44,693 nucleotides of DNA from a virus (IMGVR_UViG_3300046694_000261:1-44693), one strand, 5' to 3'. Counted from the first letter of the stretch, positions 20,311-29,996 are shown. The notes: generated by a model from the sequence alone, not told the origin. Numbers and translations are program-made.

Positions 20311-20808
20311 ATGCCTCTTACAAAGTCCGCACTTCCGTCGAACACTCCCGATTGGGCTTTGCCGTTCGATGTCGCCACCGCCTTCGCAAATGGTCAGACG
20401 ATCACTGCTACGGGCTATGTCAACGCAATTCAGACACAGGTCGATATCGGCGTAGGCCGATGGATCGGTAAGCTGGCACTCGATATCTCGGCGATGGATC
20501 TTTCCTCTGCCGATGAAAGCTATCGCCTGATGCTGCTCGGTTCGAACGATGTGGCTTTCGGCAACGGCAACGTTGACCTGCTCGCTGTCTCTGACTTCGC
20601 TGCCGCTACTGCCGGCCGGCTACTGCCGACGGTAACCCCGGCGTCGAATGCCGTGCCGTCGACCGGAAAGTCTTCGAGCCGGTTTATTCTGCCTGTCACC
20701 AATCAGCGGGGCGATTACGTGTTTCGCTATCTGCAGCTTTATGCCGTCCTCGGTGGCACCACACCGTCGATCACGCTTGCTGCGTGGCTCTCGGGCGCAT
20801 GCGCTTAA
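20311..20808 (+). CDS. Bbp16-like capsid cement protein
   Basis: 165 residues. Opening PDWALPFDVATAFANGQTIT, then QTQVDIGVGRWIGKLALDIS, DLSSADESYRLMLLGSNDVA and FILPVTNQRGDYVFRYLQLY, with little helix and much Thr/Ser/Gly, as expected of a jelly-roll cement protein. In BPP-1 the Bbp16 protein forms a jelly-roll dimer that stabilises the capsid surface and its gene is beside the capsid gene, as here. Assignment rests on pattern and position. Confidence 0.7.
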   Translation: MPLTKSALPSNTPDWALPFDVATAFANGQTITATGYVNAIQTQVDIGVGRWIGKLALDISAMDLSSADESYRLMLLGSNDVAFGNGNVDLLAVSDFAAATAGRLLPTVTPASNAVPSTGKSSSRFILPVTNQRGDYVFRYLQLYAVLGGTTPSITLAAWLSGACA

Positions 20809-20846
20809 TAGCGCGTGCAGTCCGTCTTTCACTGGAGTCTTAGGAA

Positions 20847-21098
20847 ATGCTGAAGACTGTTTATCACATCGATGCCGGCGAAACCGAGTTGTACGAGATT
20901 GATGCTCGTGCGGCGGTCCAGAACTTCCCGAAGGAATGGTCGGACAAGCCCTGGTCGGAAAAGAAGGCAACGAAAGCAGCAGAGGCAGACGCCGACGCTG
21001 CGGCCAAAGCAAAAGCTGACGCAGATGCAAAGGCGAAGGCCGACACGGATGCAGCCGCAAAGGCCAAGGCAGACGCCGACGCGAAGGCGCAGAGCTGA
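20847..21098 (+). CDS. Small head-associated protein with an Ala/Lys/Asp repeat tail (83 aa)
   Basis: Starts MLKTVYHIDAGETELYEIDA at 20847 after TCTTAGGAA. The first ~40 residues look folded (AVQNFPKEWSDKPWSEK). The rest is a tandem duplication of 18 residues built from ADADAAAKAKADADAKAK, expected to be one long helix. Last gene of the head segment, ahead of a strong terminator. Function unknown; comparable tails occur in small capsid-decorating proteins. Confidence 0.65.
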   Translation: MLKTVYHIDAGETELYEIDARAAVQNFPKEWSDKPWSEKKATKAAEADADAAAKAKADADAKAKADTDAAAKAKADADAKAQS

Positions 21099-21134
21099 CG
21101 TAGTCCCTCACCATCGCGGCCGGGCTACTGATGG

Positions 21135-21167
21135 AAACCCCGAGGACCCCAATGCCTCGGGGTTTTT
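21135..21167 (+). terminator. Rho-independent terminator after the capsid genes
   Basis: AAACCCCGAGG (21135-21145) and CCTCGGGGTTT (21155-21165) form an 11-bp stem with a 9-base loop, followed by TTTTTCTTT. It separates the capsid segment from the tail segment, which has its own promoter just downstream. Confidence 0.85.
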
Positions 21168-21174
21168 CTTTGCC

Positions 21175-21209
21175 TGTGCTTTGCCGGGGTTCATCGCTTC
21201 CGACACATT
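21175..21209 (+). promoter_or_regulatory. Late promoter A (tail genes)
   Basis: CCTGTGCTTTGC ends at 21184; TTGCCG at 21181-21186 is the -35-like part and CACATT at 21204-21209 stands 17 bases further. The ATG of the tail adaptor begins at 21216, where transcription should start, and no ribosome binding site precedes it, so the mRNA may be leaderless. Confidence 0.5.
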
Positions 21210-21215
21210 CGGCGT

Positions 21216-21806
21216 ATGGATAAGCTGACCGTCATCAATAATGCGCTGATCAACACCGGCAACGCCCGCGTGAATATTCTGCATGATCCGTCGGCAGAGT
21301 ATCAGGTCGCGGATGCGGCCTTTGACCGGGCGATCAAATTCCTGATCTCGATGCACGCATGGCCGTTCTCTGTAACGGTTGAAAATCTTGTCCGTGTGCC
21401 GGATGCGGAGAACCTTTCCCGCCGGTTTCCGCAGAATGGCTTTCGCATCCCGGCGCCGCCACAAGTGCTGCACGTCAAGGAAATCTACTACAACAATTGC
21501 CCGCTCACGGAATACGAGATCATCGGCTTTGTTCTGAGTTCTCGTCACTCCGATGGCATTTCAGCAAAGGTCGTTCGCGAGATTGACCAAGCGACATGGC
21601 ATCCAATGGCTGAGGAGGTCCTCACGCTGATGGTGGAGTCAGGATGCCTTCGCGGCCTCAACGAGGACATGACGGAAGCACGCGTCAGGGATCAGGCAGC
21701 AAAGGATCTGATCATCGAGACGCGCGCACATCTCGATCAGCAAAACCCAGCCCGCAACATCTACAAATCTAAGGTCGCCATGGCGCGGCGCACGAGGCGA
21801 GGATGA
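21216..21806 (+). CDS. Tail adaptor, T7 gp11-like (tail tubular protein A)
   Basis: 196 residues starting MDKLTVINNALINTGNARVN. The pattern of an LTxxNxAL first helix, an ALxxxWPF-like stretch (KFLISMHAWPFSVTVENLVR) and a late helical part (PMAEEVLTLMVESGCLRGLN, then EDMTEARVRDQAAKDLI) is that of gp11-like adaptors, which join the portal to the nozzle. The gene lies between a terminator/promoter pair and the gp12-like gene, the usual order. No Shine-Dalgarno site is visible. TGA/ATG overlap with the next gene. Confidence 0.8.
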   Translation: MDKLTVINNALINTGNARVNILHDPSAEYQVADAAFDRAIKFLISMHAWPFSVTVENLVRVPDAENLSRRFPQNGFRIPAPPQVLHVKEIYYNNCPLTEYEIIGFVLSSRHSDGISAKVVREIDQATWHPMAEEVLTLMVESGCLRGLNEDMTEARVRDQAAKDLIIETRAHLDQQNPARNIYKSKVAMARRTRRG

Positions 21807-23926
21807 GTTTCAACACGATGGTTATACGCCAGCGTGATTTTTCGGCTGGCGAGATTGATCCGGATTCCGTCCGCCGCGACGATCTGGACATCTTCAAATT
21901 TGGCGTCCGTTATGCAAGAAATCTGCAGACGATGCCGTCCGGAGCGCTGGAACGGCGTTTCGGCCGATCGATGCGATTTGTCGAGACAGGCAGAACAGAT
22001 CAATTCCAGCCCTTCCATGATGGTCTGAAATATTCGCTTAGTTTTGGCGGTGGCTATTTGAGCATTCGAGATCAGAACGATACCGTTCTGCAAACGCTTG
22101 CTGCACCTTGGTCCGCTGATATCGTCCCGAAATTGGTTTGGGATTTCTACGAGAACCGGACCTTTATCTGTGGTCCTGGAATGCGGACGCAGGTGGTTTC
22201 TGTCGATGAAAATTCCAGGCTTTGGTCGATTGCGGATTTTCAATTTGACCGGAAACTCTCAGGTACATATCTCGCGCCGTTCTATCGCTTCGGAAACAAG
22301 GGCGTCACGATGCAGGTCAGCGCCATTAGCGATTCTGGCATCACGGTAACATTCTCCGCAAATGTCCTAAATCCCGCGCATGTCGGTACGATCTTCCGAT
22401 ATGCGGGCCGTCAGCTTCGGATTGATTCTGTTTCCTCCGGAACTGTCGCATCGGCTACAGCGCTGGAGCGCCTGGCACCGACTGTCCAATATGTGTTCGC
22501 GGATTCGACTGAGCTTTATGGTTTTACCGTTGGTGAGACCGCGGAAACCAGCGTCTCAGGGGTCCAGATCGAGATTATTGCCATCGATATCGTCGGCAAG
22601 ACGGTCACTGGTGTCATCCTCAATCAGTATCGCCAGCGCGACCCGTCCGATCGCCTTGTCGGGCCGAACGCTGATGCGAATACAGAGGATATGTCGGTTG
22701 TAACGCCAGGCGCAACGACCCAGTGGACTGAAATTTTCATGTCCGATTATCGCGGTTGGCCGCAGTCGGTTTCTGTCGATGATAACCGGATCATCTTTTG
22801 CGATTTCCCGCAGTTCAAGGCGGCGATTATCTGGTCTGCTGTCGATGATCCGATGAATTATCTCATCGAGGCATCGAGCGATACGAGCGCAATTTTCGAA
22901 TATTTGCAGGCCGATTGCCGGGTCTTCCATGTGGTCGGTGGATACGATGAGTTTGCGATTACGGATCGCGGCGTTTTCTATATTCCAGTCTCGGGCGACA
23001 ATCCTCTCAAGCCTGGATCTGTCGAATTCAACATGCTCTATTCTGGGCGTGTCTCCTCGGTTCGTCCCGTTCAGGTGACGGAAGGCGCGCTTTTTGTTGA
23101 TGATACCGGAACCGGAATCTATGCGATCAGCGCCACGGGTGCGCAATCACGTCCTTATCAGGTCACAGAACTGACGGAAGGGCATCGTCACCTTTTCAAT
23201 GGCATTGTCGCAATCGGTTCAAACGCTGGAACATCGCAGAACGCGAGCCGGCAGATCTATGTGGTGAACGGCGATGGCAGTGTCGTGCTCGGGCAATATA
23301 ATGTCTCGCGGCAATATGTCGGCTGGTTGAAGCATAACGGTCAGGGCATCGTGAAAGATGTCTGCACCCGTTTCGATGAAGCAAAGTTTCTGACTGTCTA
23401 TCCCGTCGGCGCCGGCACAATTTCGGTGGTCGAGGAGAACGATTCCGCGATGAAGTCTGATTGCGCACTTGCCGCCGTTGGCGGTGTGATCAGCAGCGCG
23501 TTCACCGGCGCCACCATGCAGGTGTGGGCTGATGGCTTCTATCTCGGTGATGTCACGATCGGTGCCGGTGGCGCGGTGCCTGGGATCAGCGGGTTCACGA
23601 ACGTCATTGTCGGCTATCTCTTTGTCTGGACCTTGTCGCCGCTCTTCCAGCAGACGGAAGGCGGCAACGACTACAAGCAGAACCTGCGCCGGCGCCGGAT
23701 CGTCAGTGCAGCAGCGCGCGTTGAAGACACTCAGGAATTCCAGATGGGCAGTAGGTTGGTCGCTGGATATGTCGGCGGCGATGATTTTGCGGCGCCGATG
23801 CCATTGCGATCCGACACATACAAGATCCGTGTGCTCGGCAGAGACTTCGACCCGCAGCTTCCATTGCAGCAGACCTTTCCGGGTGAGTTCAAGCTCCTCG
23901 AATTGACAACGGAGATCACAATCTAA
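21803..23926 (+). CDS. Tail nozzle protein, T7 gp12-like (tail tubular protein B)
   Basis: 707 residues. The start MVIRQRDFSAGEIDPDSVRR, followed by ARNLQTMPSGALERRFGRSM, is diagnostic for nozzle proteins of podoviruses (FxxGExxP... xCxNxxxxxxGxxxRRPG). Later WPQSVSVDDNRIIFCDFPQF, NQFAVSD-like YDEFAITDRGVFYIPVSGDN, and LKPGSVEF are also typical. It forms the hexameric tail tube extension that contacts the cell surface and the fibres. Its last codon overlaps the next start. Confidence 0.85.
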   Translation: MSFNTMVIRQRDFSAGEIDPDSVRRDDLDIFKFGVRYARNLQTMPSGALERRFGRSMRFVETGRTDQFQPFHDGLKYSLSFGGGYLSIRDQNDTVLQTLAAPWSADIVPKLVWDFYENRTFICGPGMRTQVVSVDENSRLWSIADFQFDRKLSGTYLAPFYRFGNKGVTMQVSAISDSGITVTFSANVLNPAHVGTIFRYAGRQLRIDSVSSGTVASATALERLAPTVQYVFADSTELYGFTVGETAETSVSGVQIEIIAIDIVGKTVTGVILNQYRQRDPSDRLVGPNADANTEDMSVVTPGATTQWTEIFMSDYRGWPQSVSVDDNRIIFCDFPQFKAAIIWSAVDDPMNYLIEASSDTSAIFEYLQADCRVFHVVGGYDEFAITDRGVFYIPVSGDNPLKPGSVEFNMLYSGRVSSVRPVQVTEGALFVDDTGTGIYAISATGAQSRPYQVTELTEGHRHLFNGIVAIGSNAGTSQNASRQIYVVNGDGSVVLGQYNVSRQYVGWLKHNGQGIVKDVCTRFDEAKFLTVYPVGAGTISVVEENDSAMKSDCALAAVGGVISSAFTGATMQVWADGFYLGDVTIGAGGAVPGISGFTNVIVGYLFVWTLSPLFQQTEGGNDYKQNLRRRRIVSAAARVEDTQEFQMGSRLVAGYVGGDDFAAPMPLRSDTYKIRVLGRDFDPQLPLQQTFPGEFKLLELTTEITI

Positions 23927-24333
23927 TGGACGGCGGAGCAAGCGCAGCACTCATCGCAGGTTCCGGCATTTTGTCCGGCGTCGGCGGCATGGTCGGAAAC
24001 AATCAATCTGCGCAGAATGCGAAGGATCAGGCCGGGCTTGCGCGCGTCCAGGCGAACCAGACCGACACCGCATATCGCGAGGATCTGATGTCGACGATAT
24101 CGAATATCCGCGCGATCCGGGCATCGTCCGGTGTCGGTGCCAATAGCCCGACCGGTCAGGCGATCGAGGAGAGGCAGGCGCAGCTCAGTGATCGAAATCG
24201 CGTCACGGCAGTTACCGGCAAAAGGTTTGAGGCGTCATCGCAAGATCGGGCCGCCGGGGCTTATCAGACCGCCGGGTTGTTCTCACTGGCCGGCGGCGCC
24301 GTCAAGGGTCTCAGCAGTTTGAAGTGGTCGTAA
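23926..24333 (+). CDS. Small ejection protein (T7 gp14-like)
   Basis: 135 residues. N-terminal Gly/Ala-rich hydrophobic segment (ASAALIAGSGILSGVGGMVG) and a helical Gln/Ala-rich middle (QNAKDQAGLARVQANQTDTA), then a second Gly/Ala segment near the end (AGLFSLAGGAVKGLSSL). Such proteins leave the virion first and make a pore in the outer membrane. Position between nozzle and the large ejection proteins agrees with T7 gene 14. Confidence 0.7.
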   Translation: MDGGASAALIAGSGILSGVGGMVGNNQSAQNAKDQAGLARVQANQTDTAYREDLMSTISNIRAIRASSGVGANSPTGQAIEERQAQLSDRNRVTAVTGKRFEASSQDRAAGAYQTAGLFSLAGGAVKGLSSLKWS

Positions 24334-24336
24334 GCG

Positions 24337-27300
24337 ATGGCACGTCTTCCCTCAGTCAATCAGAACCGTGGCATCCTGCAAGCCGATCTTCGCGGTGTCC
24401 CGGCGGACGTAGCAGCAAATCCGTATATGCAGATTGCCAGCGCCCTCGGTGATGTCGGTCAGCGTATCCATAACAGCGAACTCGACACTGCTCAGAAGGA
24501 AGGGTCGAACGCCGTTTATCGAGATGCTGACGGCAATCTTCAGGTCACGCTGAAGGACAACACGACAGACACGGCGCGCACCTATAACCATGCGGCACAG
24601 CTTGGAATGATGGCACGCCTGCAGGGTGATATCCGAACGCAGGGGCAGCAGCAGGCAGACGCCGCGAAGGGCGATCCGGCCGTCTTCAATGCAGGTTGGA
24701 ACACATATCAGAAGGGAATATTGAAGAATACGCCCGATGAGCTAAAGGGCGCCGTGCAGACCCAGCTTGATCAGTATGGCTCGCAATTCAGCTTGGGCGT
24801 CTCCGAGGTGAAGCGAAAGCGTGACATCGGTGTCTTCGAGGCCGACACCAAAGCGGAAGCCCAAAACCTCATGGATGAGATGGCGACCATCGCCAGAGGC
24901 GGCGGCACGAATACGCCAGACTATCAGGCAAAGCGCGGCCAGCTCACATCGCTCTATCAGAACATGGTTTCCAATCCCGATTTCACCATGTCGCAGAAGC
25001 AGGCCGATATCGACCTTAAGCACACAGAATCGCGCAATATGGCGGAAGCCCTGGTCGGAACGGTCAATAAGACCTTGACGGCCGACGGCGTTGTCGCCGC
25101 GCGCAAGCAGGCCGATGGCATTCTGACCGATACCAGTCTGAATCTCTCGCCGGCGGAGCGCCGCCAATACAATGGCATCATGGATGAGACGATCAACGGC
25201 TTCGTCGCGCAGCAGAAGGTTGCCGTGAAGCCATATCAGGATCAGTCCACTCAGGTTCAGAAGCTCCTTGATCAACAAGTTGGGATCGACAACCCAGCAA
25301 TTGACGATCTGATCGGCAATCTTGCACGCGGCGGCGATCCGCAGGGTGCTTTGGCTCTCAGCCAGGCGCGCAACACGGCTCGCGTTATTCGGGACTTCAA
25401 GACGGCCACCCCGGAACAGCGGGTTCAGATTGCTACGTCCGGGTTCTCGGCTGCGAATGGGAATGTACTTAGCGCCATGCGCAATGTCGAAAGCGGCGGC
25501 GATGGAACACAGGTGTCGCGGGCTGGCGCTCTTGGCTCGATGCAGGTCATGCCAGGAACGGGCGAGGAAGTTGCACGGTCCCTCGGTGACAAGAACTTTC
25601 CGTTCAATGGTACCGATGCAGAGAAGAAAGCCTATCTGCAGAAGGATGATGTCAGCGAGCGATATGGCGAGGCCTACTATAACCAGATGCTGCAACGGTA
25701 CGGCGGAGATCAGCAGGCCGCTCTCGTCGCCTATAACGGCGGTCCCGCCCGCGCCGATGCATGGATTGCCAATGGCCGAGACGATACCGTCATCCCAAAG
25801 GAAACCGCAGACTATTACAAGAAGGTGCTGGGGCAAGCGGGTGCGCCAACAGGCCGCACGATGGGACAGGCTGGGCCTTCCGCTTCTCGCGCTTTTCTCC
25901 TGAGCGTGACAGACAAAGGTGAGGCGGCCATTGACGGTTTGCAGGAAGGTTTCGGCAATAAGGTTGCTGCACTCCTACAGGCGGCGCCTCCCGGTATCCG
26001 TGAAAAGCTTGGTGTCTATTCCGCGTACCGAGATGAGAATCACCAGAACGAGCTTTGGCAGGCGGCGCTCAAGAAATATGGTTCAGCCGAAGAGGCACGC
26101 AAATGGGTCGCACCGCCTGGAAACTCAGAACACAATAAGGGTGATGCCGCCGATCTTGGGTACGACGGCAAGAGCCTGAAGGATGCGCCGCCCGAAGTTG
26201 TGAACTGGCTTCACCAGAATGCCGCAGCTTTCGGCCTCAAGTTCCCACTTGGGAATGAGAACTGGCATATCGAGGATTCCTCTACGCGCCAAGGCCGTTC
26301 TATGGTCGGTGGTGCGCCACCTGCCAGCAATGGCCTCGGCGTTCCTCCGGATGCGATCAAGGCATATCGCGAAGGTGTCACTTCCGACGCCAAAGCCTAT
26401 TGGTCCGATATTCAGGATGGCATCAAGAAGGGCTATGCCCCGAATGCGCAGGAGTTTTCGCTCTTTGCTCGCCAGCTTGCGCTTGTCGACGATCCGGGTT
26501 TCAAATCCGAAGTCGGCCGCTTCATGCAGAGCGAGGCAGCTGGCCAGGCCATCGCACAGCTCCCGCCAGAGCAGCGAGCCGCCGTTATCTCGTCGATGCA
26601 GTCGAACGCCACTGATGGCGCCACGCTGGCCCAGCAGGATATTCTCAGCGCTGCAGAGCGATATAACCAGCAGAGCGCGGAAGCCCTGAAGAACGATCCG
26701 ATCGGATATGCGGCACAGCGCGGGTTTGCGAAGGCAGTCCCACCGATCGATGTTTCCGCAGGAACCGATGCTGTATCGGCGGCGCTGGCGGCCCGGCAGA
26801 ACACCGTGAACCTGTTACGCGCCCGCGGCGAAGTCGGCGACATCTCCGCACTTAGCCCGGTCGACAAGACGACGCTGTCTAACTTCGTCCAAACCGCAAC
26901 GCCAGCGGCGCAAGCGGCGATGCTTGGCGCAATGTCGAGCTCTCTCAGCCCCGACACTTTCAAATCGACGATGGCCGATCTTGCTGCGAAACCTGACACC
27001 CGCGCTCTGGCAACCGCCGGGGCGATCTATGCCGAAAATCCGGAAGTGGCTCAGTCCATCATCCGGGGCCGGTCTCTTCTCACGGCAAATCCAAACTTTG
27101 CGCCGAAGAAGACGGACGCGAACACGGCTGACATTGATCAGATCCTTCCGCCGACGGCTTTCGGCGCCGGGCTTGAGGGTGGCCGCCAGCAGCTTCTTGA
27201 AGCGTCCACGGCTCGATATGCTGATCTCTCAAACATGGCTGGCGATACCTCGGCGGAATTCAACAGCACCCGTATGACGCAGGCCATCAACGACGTGACC

Positions 27301-27618
27301 GGCGGAGCTCTGACGATGAACGGTGATACCGTGATCGCGCCGCGCTACGGCATGACTCAGGATCAGTTTGACGGTCTCATGAAGGGCCTGACGCCGGAAC
27401 AGGTTTCCGGCGCTCAGACGGCGGATGGAACGCCGATCACGGCACGAGACATCTATCGGCAGGGCCGGCTCAAAGCAGTGGGTGACGGACAGTACCTCAT
27501 CGAGTTCGGCATTCTCGGCATGACGCCATCCTATGCGCAGAGCGCAGCGGTGCAAGGCGACTCCCGCCTTAGCCGCGTTGCCGGTGGCCCGTTCATCCTC
27601 GATCTCAGGGCGAAATAA
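24337..27618 (+). CDS. Ejection protein with lytic transglycosylase and M15 peptidase domains
   Basis: 1093 residues. Residues ~375-490 are an SLT domain: NVESGG with catalytic Glu385, GALGSMQVMPGTG, and the closing QQAALVAYNGGPARADAW. Residues ~515-650 are a D-Ala-D-Ala carboxypeptidase (M15/VanY) domain: GVYSAYRDENHQNELW, the metal site SEHNKGDAADL (His599, Asp606) and NWHIE (His644). Thus one virion protein carries a glycan-cutting and a peptide-cutting enzyme. The flanking parts are helical and Gln/Ala-rich, as in proteins that unfold to pass through the tail. It should open the wall for DNA entry, like T7 gp16, with an added activity. Confidence 0.88.
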   Translation: MARLPSVNQNRGILQADLRGVPADVAANPYMQIASALGDVGQRIHNSELDTAQKEGSNAVYRDADGNLQVTLKDNTTDTARTYNHAAQLGMMARLQGDIRTQGQQQADAAKGDPAVFNAGWNTYQKGILKNTPDELKGAVQTQLDQYGSQFSLGVSEVKRKRDIGVFEADTKAEAQNLMDEMATIARGGGTNTPDYQAKRGQLTSLYQNMVSNPDFTMSQKQADIDLKHTESRNMAEALVGTVNKTLTADGVVAARKQADGILTDTSLNLSPAERRQYNGIMDETINGFVAQQKVAVKPYQDQSTQVQKLLDQQVGIDNPAIDDLIGNLARGGDPQGALALSQARNTARVIRDFKTATPEQRVQIATSGFSAANGNVLSAMRNVESGGDGTQVSRAGALGSMQVMPGTGEEVARSLGDKNFPFNGTDAEKKAYLQKDDVSERYGEAYYNQMLQRYGGDQQAALVAYNGGPARADAWIANGRDDTVIPKETADYYKKVLGQAGAPTGRTMGQAGPSASRAFLLSVTDKGEAAIDGLQEGFGNKVAALLQAAPPGIREKLGVYSAYRDENHQNELWQAALKKYGSAEEARKWVAPPGNSEHNKGDAADLGYDGKSLKDAPPEVVNWLHQNAAAFGLKFPLGNENWHIEDSSTRQGRSMVGGAPPASNGLGVPPDAIKAYREGVTSDAKAYWSDIQDGIKKGYAPNAQEFSLFARQLALVDDPGFKSEVGRFMQSEAAGQAIAQLPPEQRAAVISSMQSNATDGATLAQQDILSAAERYNQQSAEALKNDPIGYAAQRGFAKAVPPIDVSAGTDAVSAALAARQNTVNLLRARGEVGDISALSPVDKTTLSNFVQTATPAAQAAMLGAMSSSLSPDTFKSTMADLAAKPDTRALATAGAIYAENPEVAQSIIRGRSLLTANPNFAPKKTDANTADIDQILPPTAFGAGLEGGRQQLLEASTARYADLSNMAGDTSAEFNSTRMTQAINDVTGGALTMNGDTVIAPRYGMTQDQFDGLMKGLTPEQVSGAQTADGTPITARDIYRQGRLKAVGDGQYLIEFGILGMTPSYAQSAAVQGDSRLSRVAGGPFILDLRAK

Positions 27619-29996
27619 TGGCTCTCCTCGTCGATCCGACACAGCGCGCGGCCGCAGTTGAATTCGCCGGACAGAACCCCGTTCAGGGGCTCGATCCTGG
27701 ATTTGTCGGTCGGTTTCAAGCTGACTACGGCGCGATGCTTGGCGCCAGCAACGCCAATGCTCGCGAGCTGCAACGTGCCAATATCCAGAGCGAATTCATT
27801 GACAGCTTCTACAAGGAAAGCGGCGTCCGCGTTCGGAACTGGCTCGGCGGTCCCGGCGTCAACCCGATCGCAGACCGCGAGGCTGCGGCGCGCGGTCAGT
27901 TCGACGCTTGGAAGAAGAGCAATCCGGACAGCGAGCTTTTCTTTCCTGAGAACAGCTACATCACCAGTGAAGCACTGAAGCGTTCGCAAAGCGTTTCTGG
28001 CTCTTCGCAGCAGCTTCAACAGAACTCTACTTCCTGGGCATCCTCTCTTGGTGGCTTCGCCGGGACCGCCGTCGGCGCGATGCGTGATCCGCTCAATGCG
28101 ATGACGATGGCTTTCGGCGCTGGTCCGGCCGCCGGAATTTTGCGCACGGCGGCCACTGAGGGTGCTCTCGGCGCCGGTGCGCAGGCACTTGGCACTGGCG
28201 TCTCCTACAATTATCGCCAGCAGGTAGACCCGAATTTCAATCTGAAAACGGCAGCATACGAGGTTGCCGCCGCTGGCGTCGGCGGCGCGGTCCTGGGCGG
28301 CGGACTGAAGGGGCTGGCCGGTCTTTGGGATCGGATCAGAACCGGCGATTGGCCCAGCCACGTCGTCGACGCCGCCAATGTTGTTCAGCGTGAGGCCGCC
28401 GTGCCGTCCTATCGGCAGGATGTGACACCACAGGGAAAAGCCGTCTATCGCGCCACCGTCGATAAGGCGTCCGACGATCTCTTCGCCGGGCGGCCGGTCG
28501 AGCTGCCGCCGGAAGCATTCTTGCAGGCGCAGGCGCGGCCCGGTCGCGTCTATGATGCTGATGGCCGGTCGGTCGGTGTCAGCTATGAGGTCGTTGACGC
28601 GGACTCGCTCACCACATCCCATGCGAACGACATGAGCGTGAACCCGGCCTTTCCGCAGGAGTTGCAGCCGCGCGACCGGACGCGGGCGATCTCTCAGGAT
28701 CAGGTGCAGTCCATTGCCGGCAACTTGCAGCCGGAACGACTCGGGCCGTCGTCTGACGCTGCGAACGGTGCGCCGATCATCGGGCCTGACAATCTGGTGG
28801 AGTCCGGCAATGGTCGCGTGATGGCGATCCGCCGCGCCTATGATACGGGCGGCCCAAGCGCAGACAGTTACCGGAACTATCTCCAATCTCAGGGCTATGA
28901 GATCGGTGACATGGCAAAGCCGGTTCTGATCGCGCGCCGGGTGACTGACCTCTCCGACGAGGACAGGCTTAATTTCGTGACAGCGGCGAACCGCTCCACA
29001 GCGATGCGTCTCGCGCCGGCGGAACAGGCGCTATCCGATGGCCGCATGATCGACGAACCGTTGCTCGACAAGCTACAGGGCGCCGATGTCGATGCGACCA
29101 CAAACCGGGAATTCGTGCGTGGCTTCATGCAGAAGCTGCCACGCGCCGAACAGAGCGAGCTTGTCGATCGGAATGGTGTCTTGTCCCAGCAGGGCGAGCG
29201 CCGCGTCATGGCCGCCCTGATGGGCCGTGCCTACGGCGATCCTTCTCTCCTCGGCCGTGCGCTTGAAGACGCGGACAGCAACATCAAGTCGATTGCCGGC
29301 GCGTTGGGTGACGCGGCCGCACCTTGGGCGAAGATGCGCGATGCCGTCTCTCGCGGGCAGATCCCGCGCGGCATGGACATCACCGATGATCTGCTCGATG
29401 CCATCCGCACCGTCATGAAGGCGCGCGACGAAGGCCATCAGGTCCGCGATCTCGTCAATCAGGGTGAGATGTTCGGCGGTCCCGGCGAGACGGCCAAGAT
29501 CCTTGCGCGTGCCATATATGGCGATGCGAACATGACGAGGGCTGTCAGCCGGAAGCGTCTCGGTGCCTTCCTCAACGATTTCGCCACGGAAGCTATGAAG
29601 AACGATGCCGGGCCTCGGCTATTCGGTGAAGCCCTACAGACCGGCGATGTCCTGCGCACCTCGCTTGCCAAGGCTGGCCGCGAGGATTTGGAAGCCGTGG
29701 CCGCCGAACGTCTGGCGCCCGAAGCAATCGAGAAGATCGCGGCATCTCCGGAGACGGAAGACGCTGTGATCCAGAGCGCCCGCAAGCTGATTGCTGACAA
29801 TGAAGAGCGGCAGCTTGGCCCGATCGGCTCGGCAGCGGAAGGCCCTCGGCGTGAAGCAGAGCCAATCATGATCGATCTCAACGACGGCCGGGGCGAACGC
29901 TCTCTTGATGAGATCATGGAAGAAGCCGACAATGAAATTGCTGCCGCCAAGGAAATTGAGTCTTGCGCAGTCGGTAAGCCGGTAGGGGAAAATTGA
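27618..29996 (+). CDS. Large ejection protein with a DdrB-like ParB domain
   Basis: 792 residues. The N-terminal ~250 are helical with Gly/Ala-rich segments (GGFAGTAVGAMRDPLNAMTM, VGGAVLGGGLKGLAGLW), as in ejectosome proteins. Residues ~318-475 match the DdrB-like ParB domain: VSYEVVDADSLTTSHAND, NPAFPQELQPRDRTRAISQD, LQPERLG, IIGPDNLVESGNGRVMAIRR, KPVLIARRVTDLSDEDRLNF and VTAANRSTAMRLAPAEQAL. That domain occurs in P1 DdrB and in polyvalent proteins that enter the cell with DNA and counter host defence. The C-terminal third is helical. Position fits T7 gp15/gp16-type internal proteins, so co-injection is plausible. Confidence 0.8.
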   Translation: MALLVDPTQRAAAVEFAGQNPVQGLDPGFVGRFQADYGAMLGASNANARELQRANIQSEFIDSFYKESGVRVRNWLGGPGVNPIADREAAARGQFDAWKKSNPDSELFFPENSYITSEALKRSQSVSGSSQQLQQNSTSWASSLGGFAGTAVGAMRDPLNAMTMAFGAGPAAGILRTAATEGALGAGAQALGTGVSYNYRQQVDPNFNLKTAAYEVAAAGVGGAVLGGGLKGLAGLWDRIRTGDWPSHVVDAANVVQREAAVPSYRQDVTPQGKAVYRATVDKASDDLFAGRPVELPPEAFLQAQARPGRVYDADGRSVGVSYEVVDADSLTTSHANDMSVNPAFPQELQPRDRTRAISQDQVQSIAGNLQPERLGPSSDAANGAPIIGPDNLVESGNGRVMAIRRAYDTGGPSADSYRNYLQSQGYEIGDMAKPVLIARRVTDLSDEDRLNFVTAANRSTAMRLAPAEQALSDGRMIDEPLLDKLQGADVDATTNREFVRGFMQKLPRAEQSELVDRNGVLSQQGERRVMAALMGRAYGDPSLLGRALEDADSNIKSIAGALGDAAAPWAKMRDAVSRGQIPRGMDITDDLLDAIRTVMKARDEGHQVRDLVNQGEMFGGPGETAKILARAIYGDANMTRAVSRKRLGAFLNDFATEAMKNDAGPRLFGEALQTGDVLRTSLAKAGREDLEAVAAERLAPEAIEKIAASPETEDAVIQSARKLIADNEERQLGPIGSAAEGPRREAEPIMIDLNDGRGERSLDEIMEEADNEIAAAKEIESCAVGKPVGEN

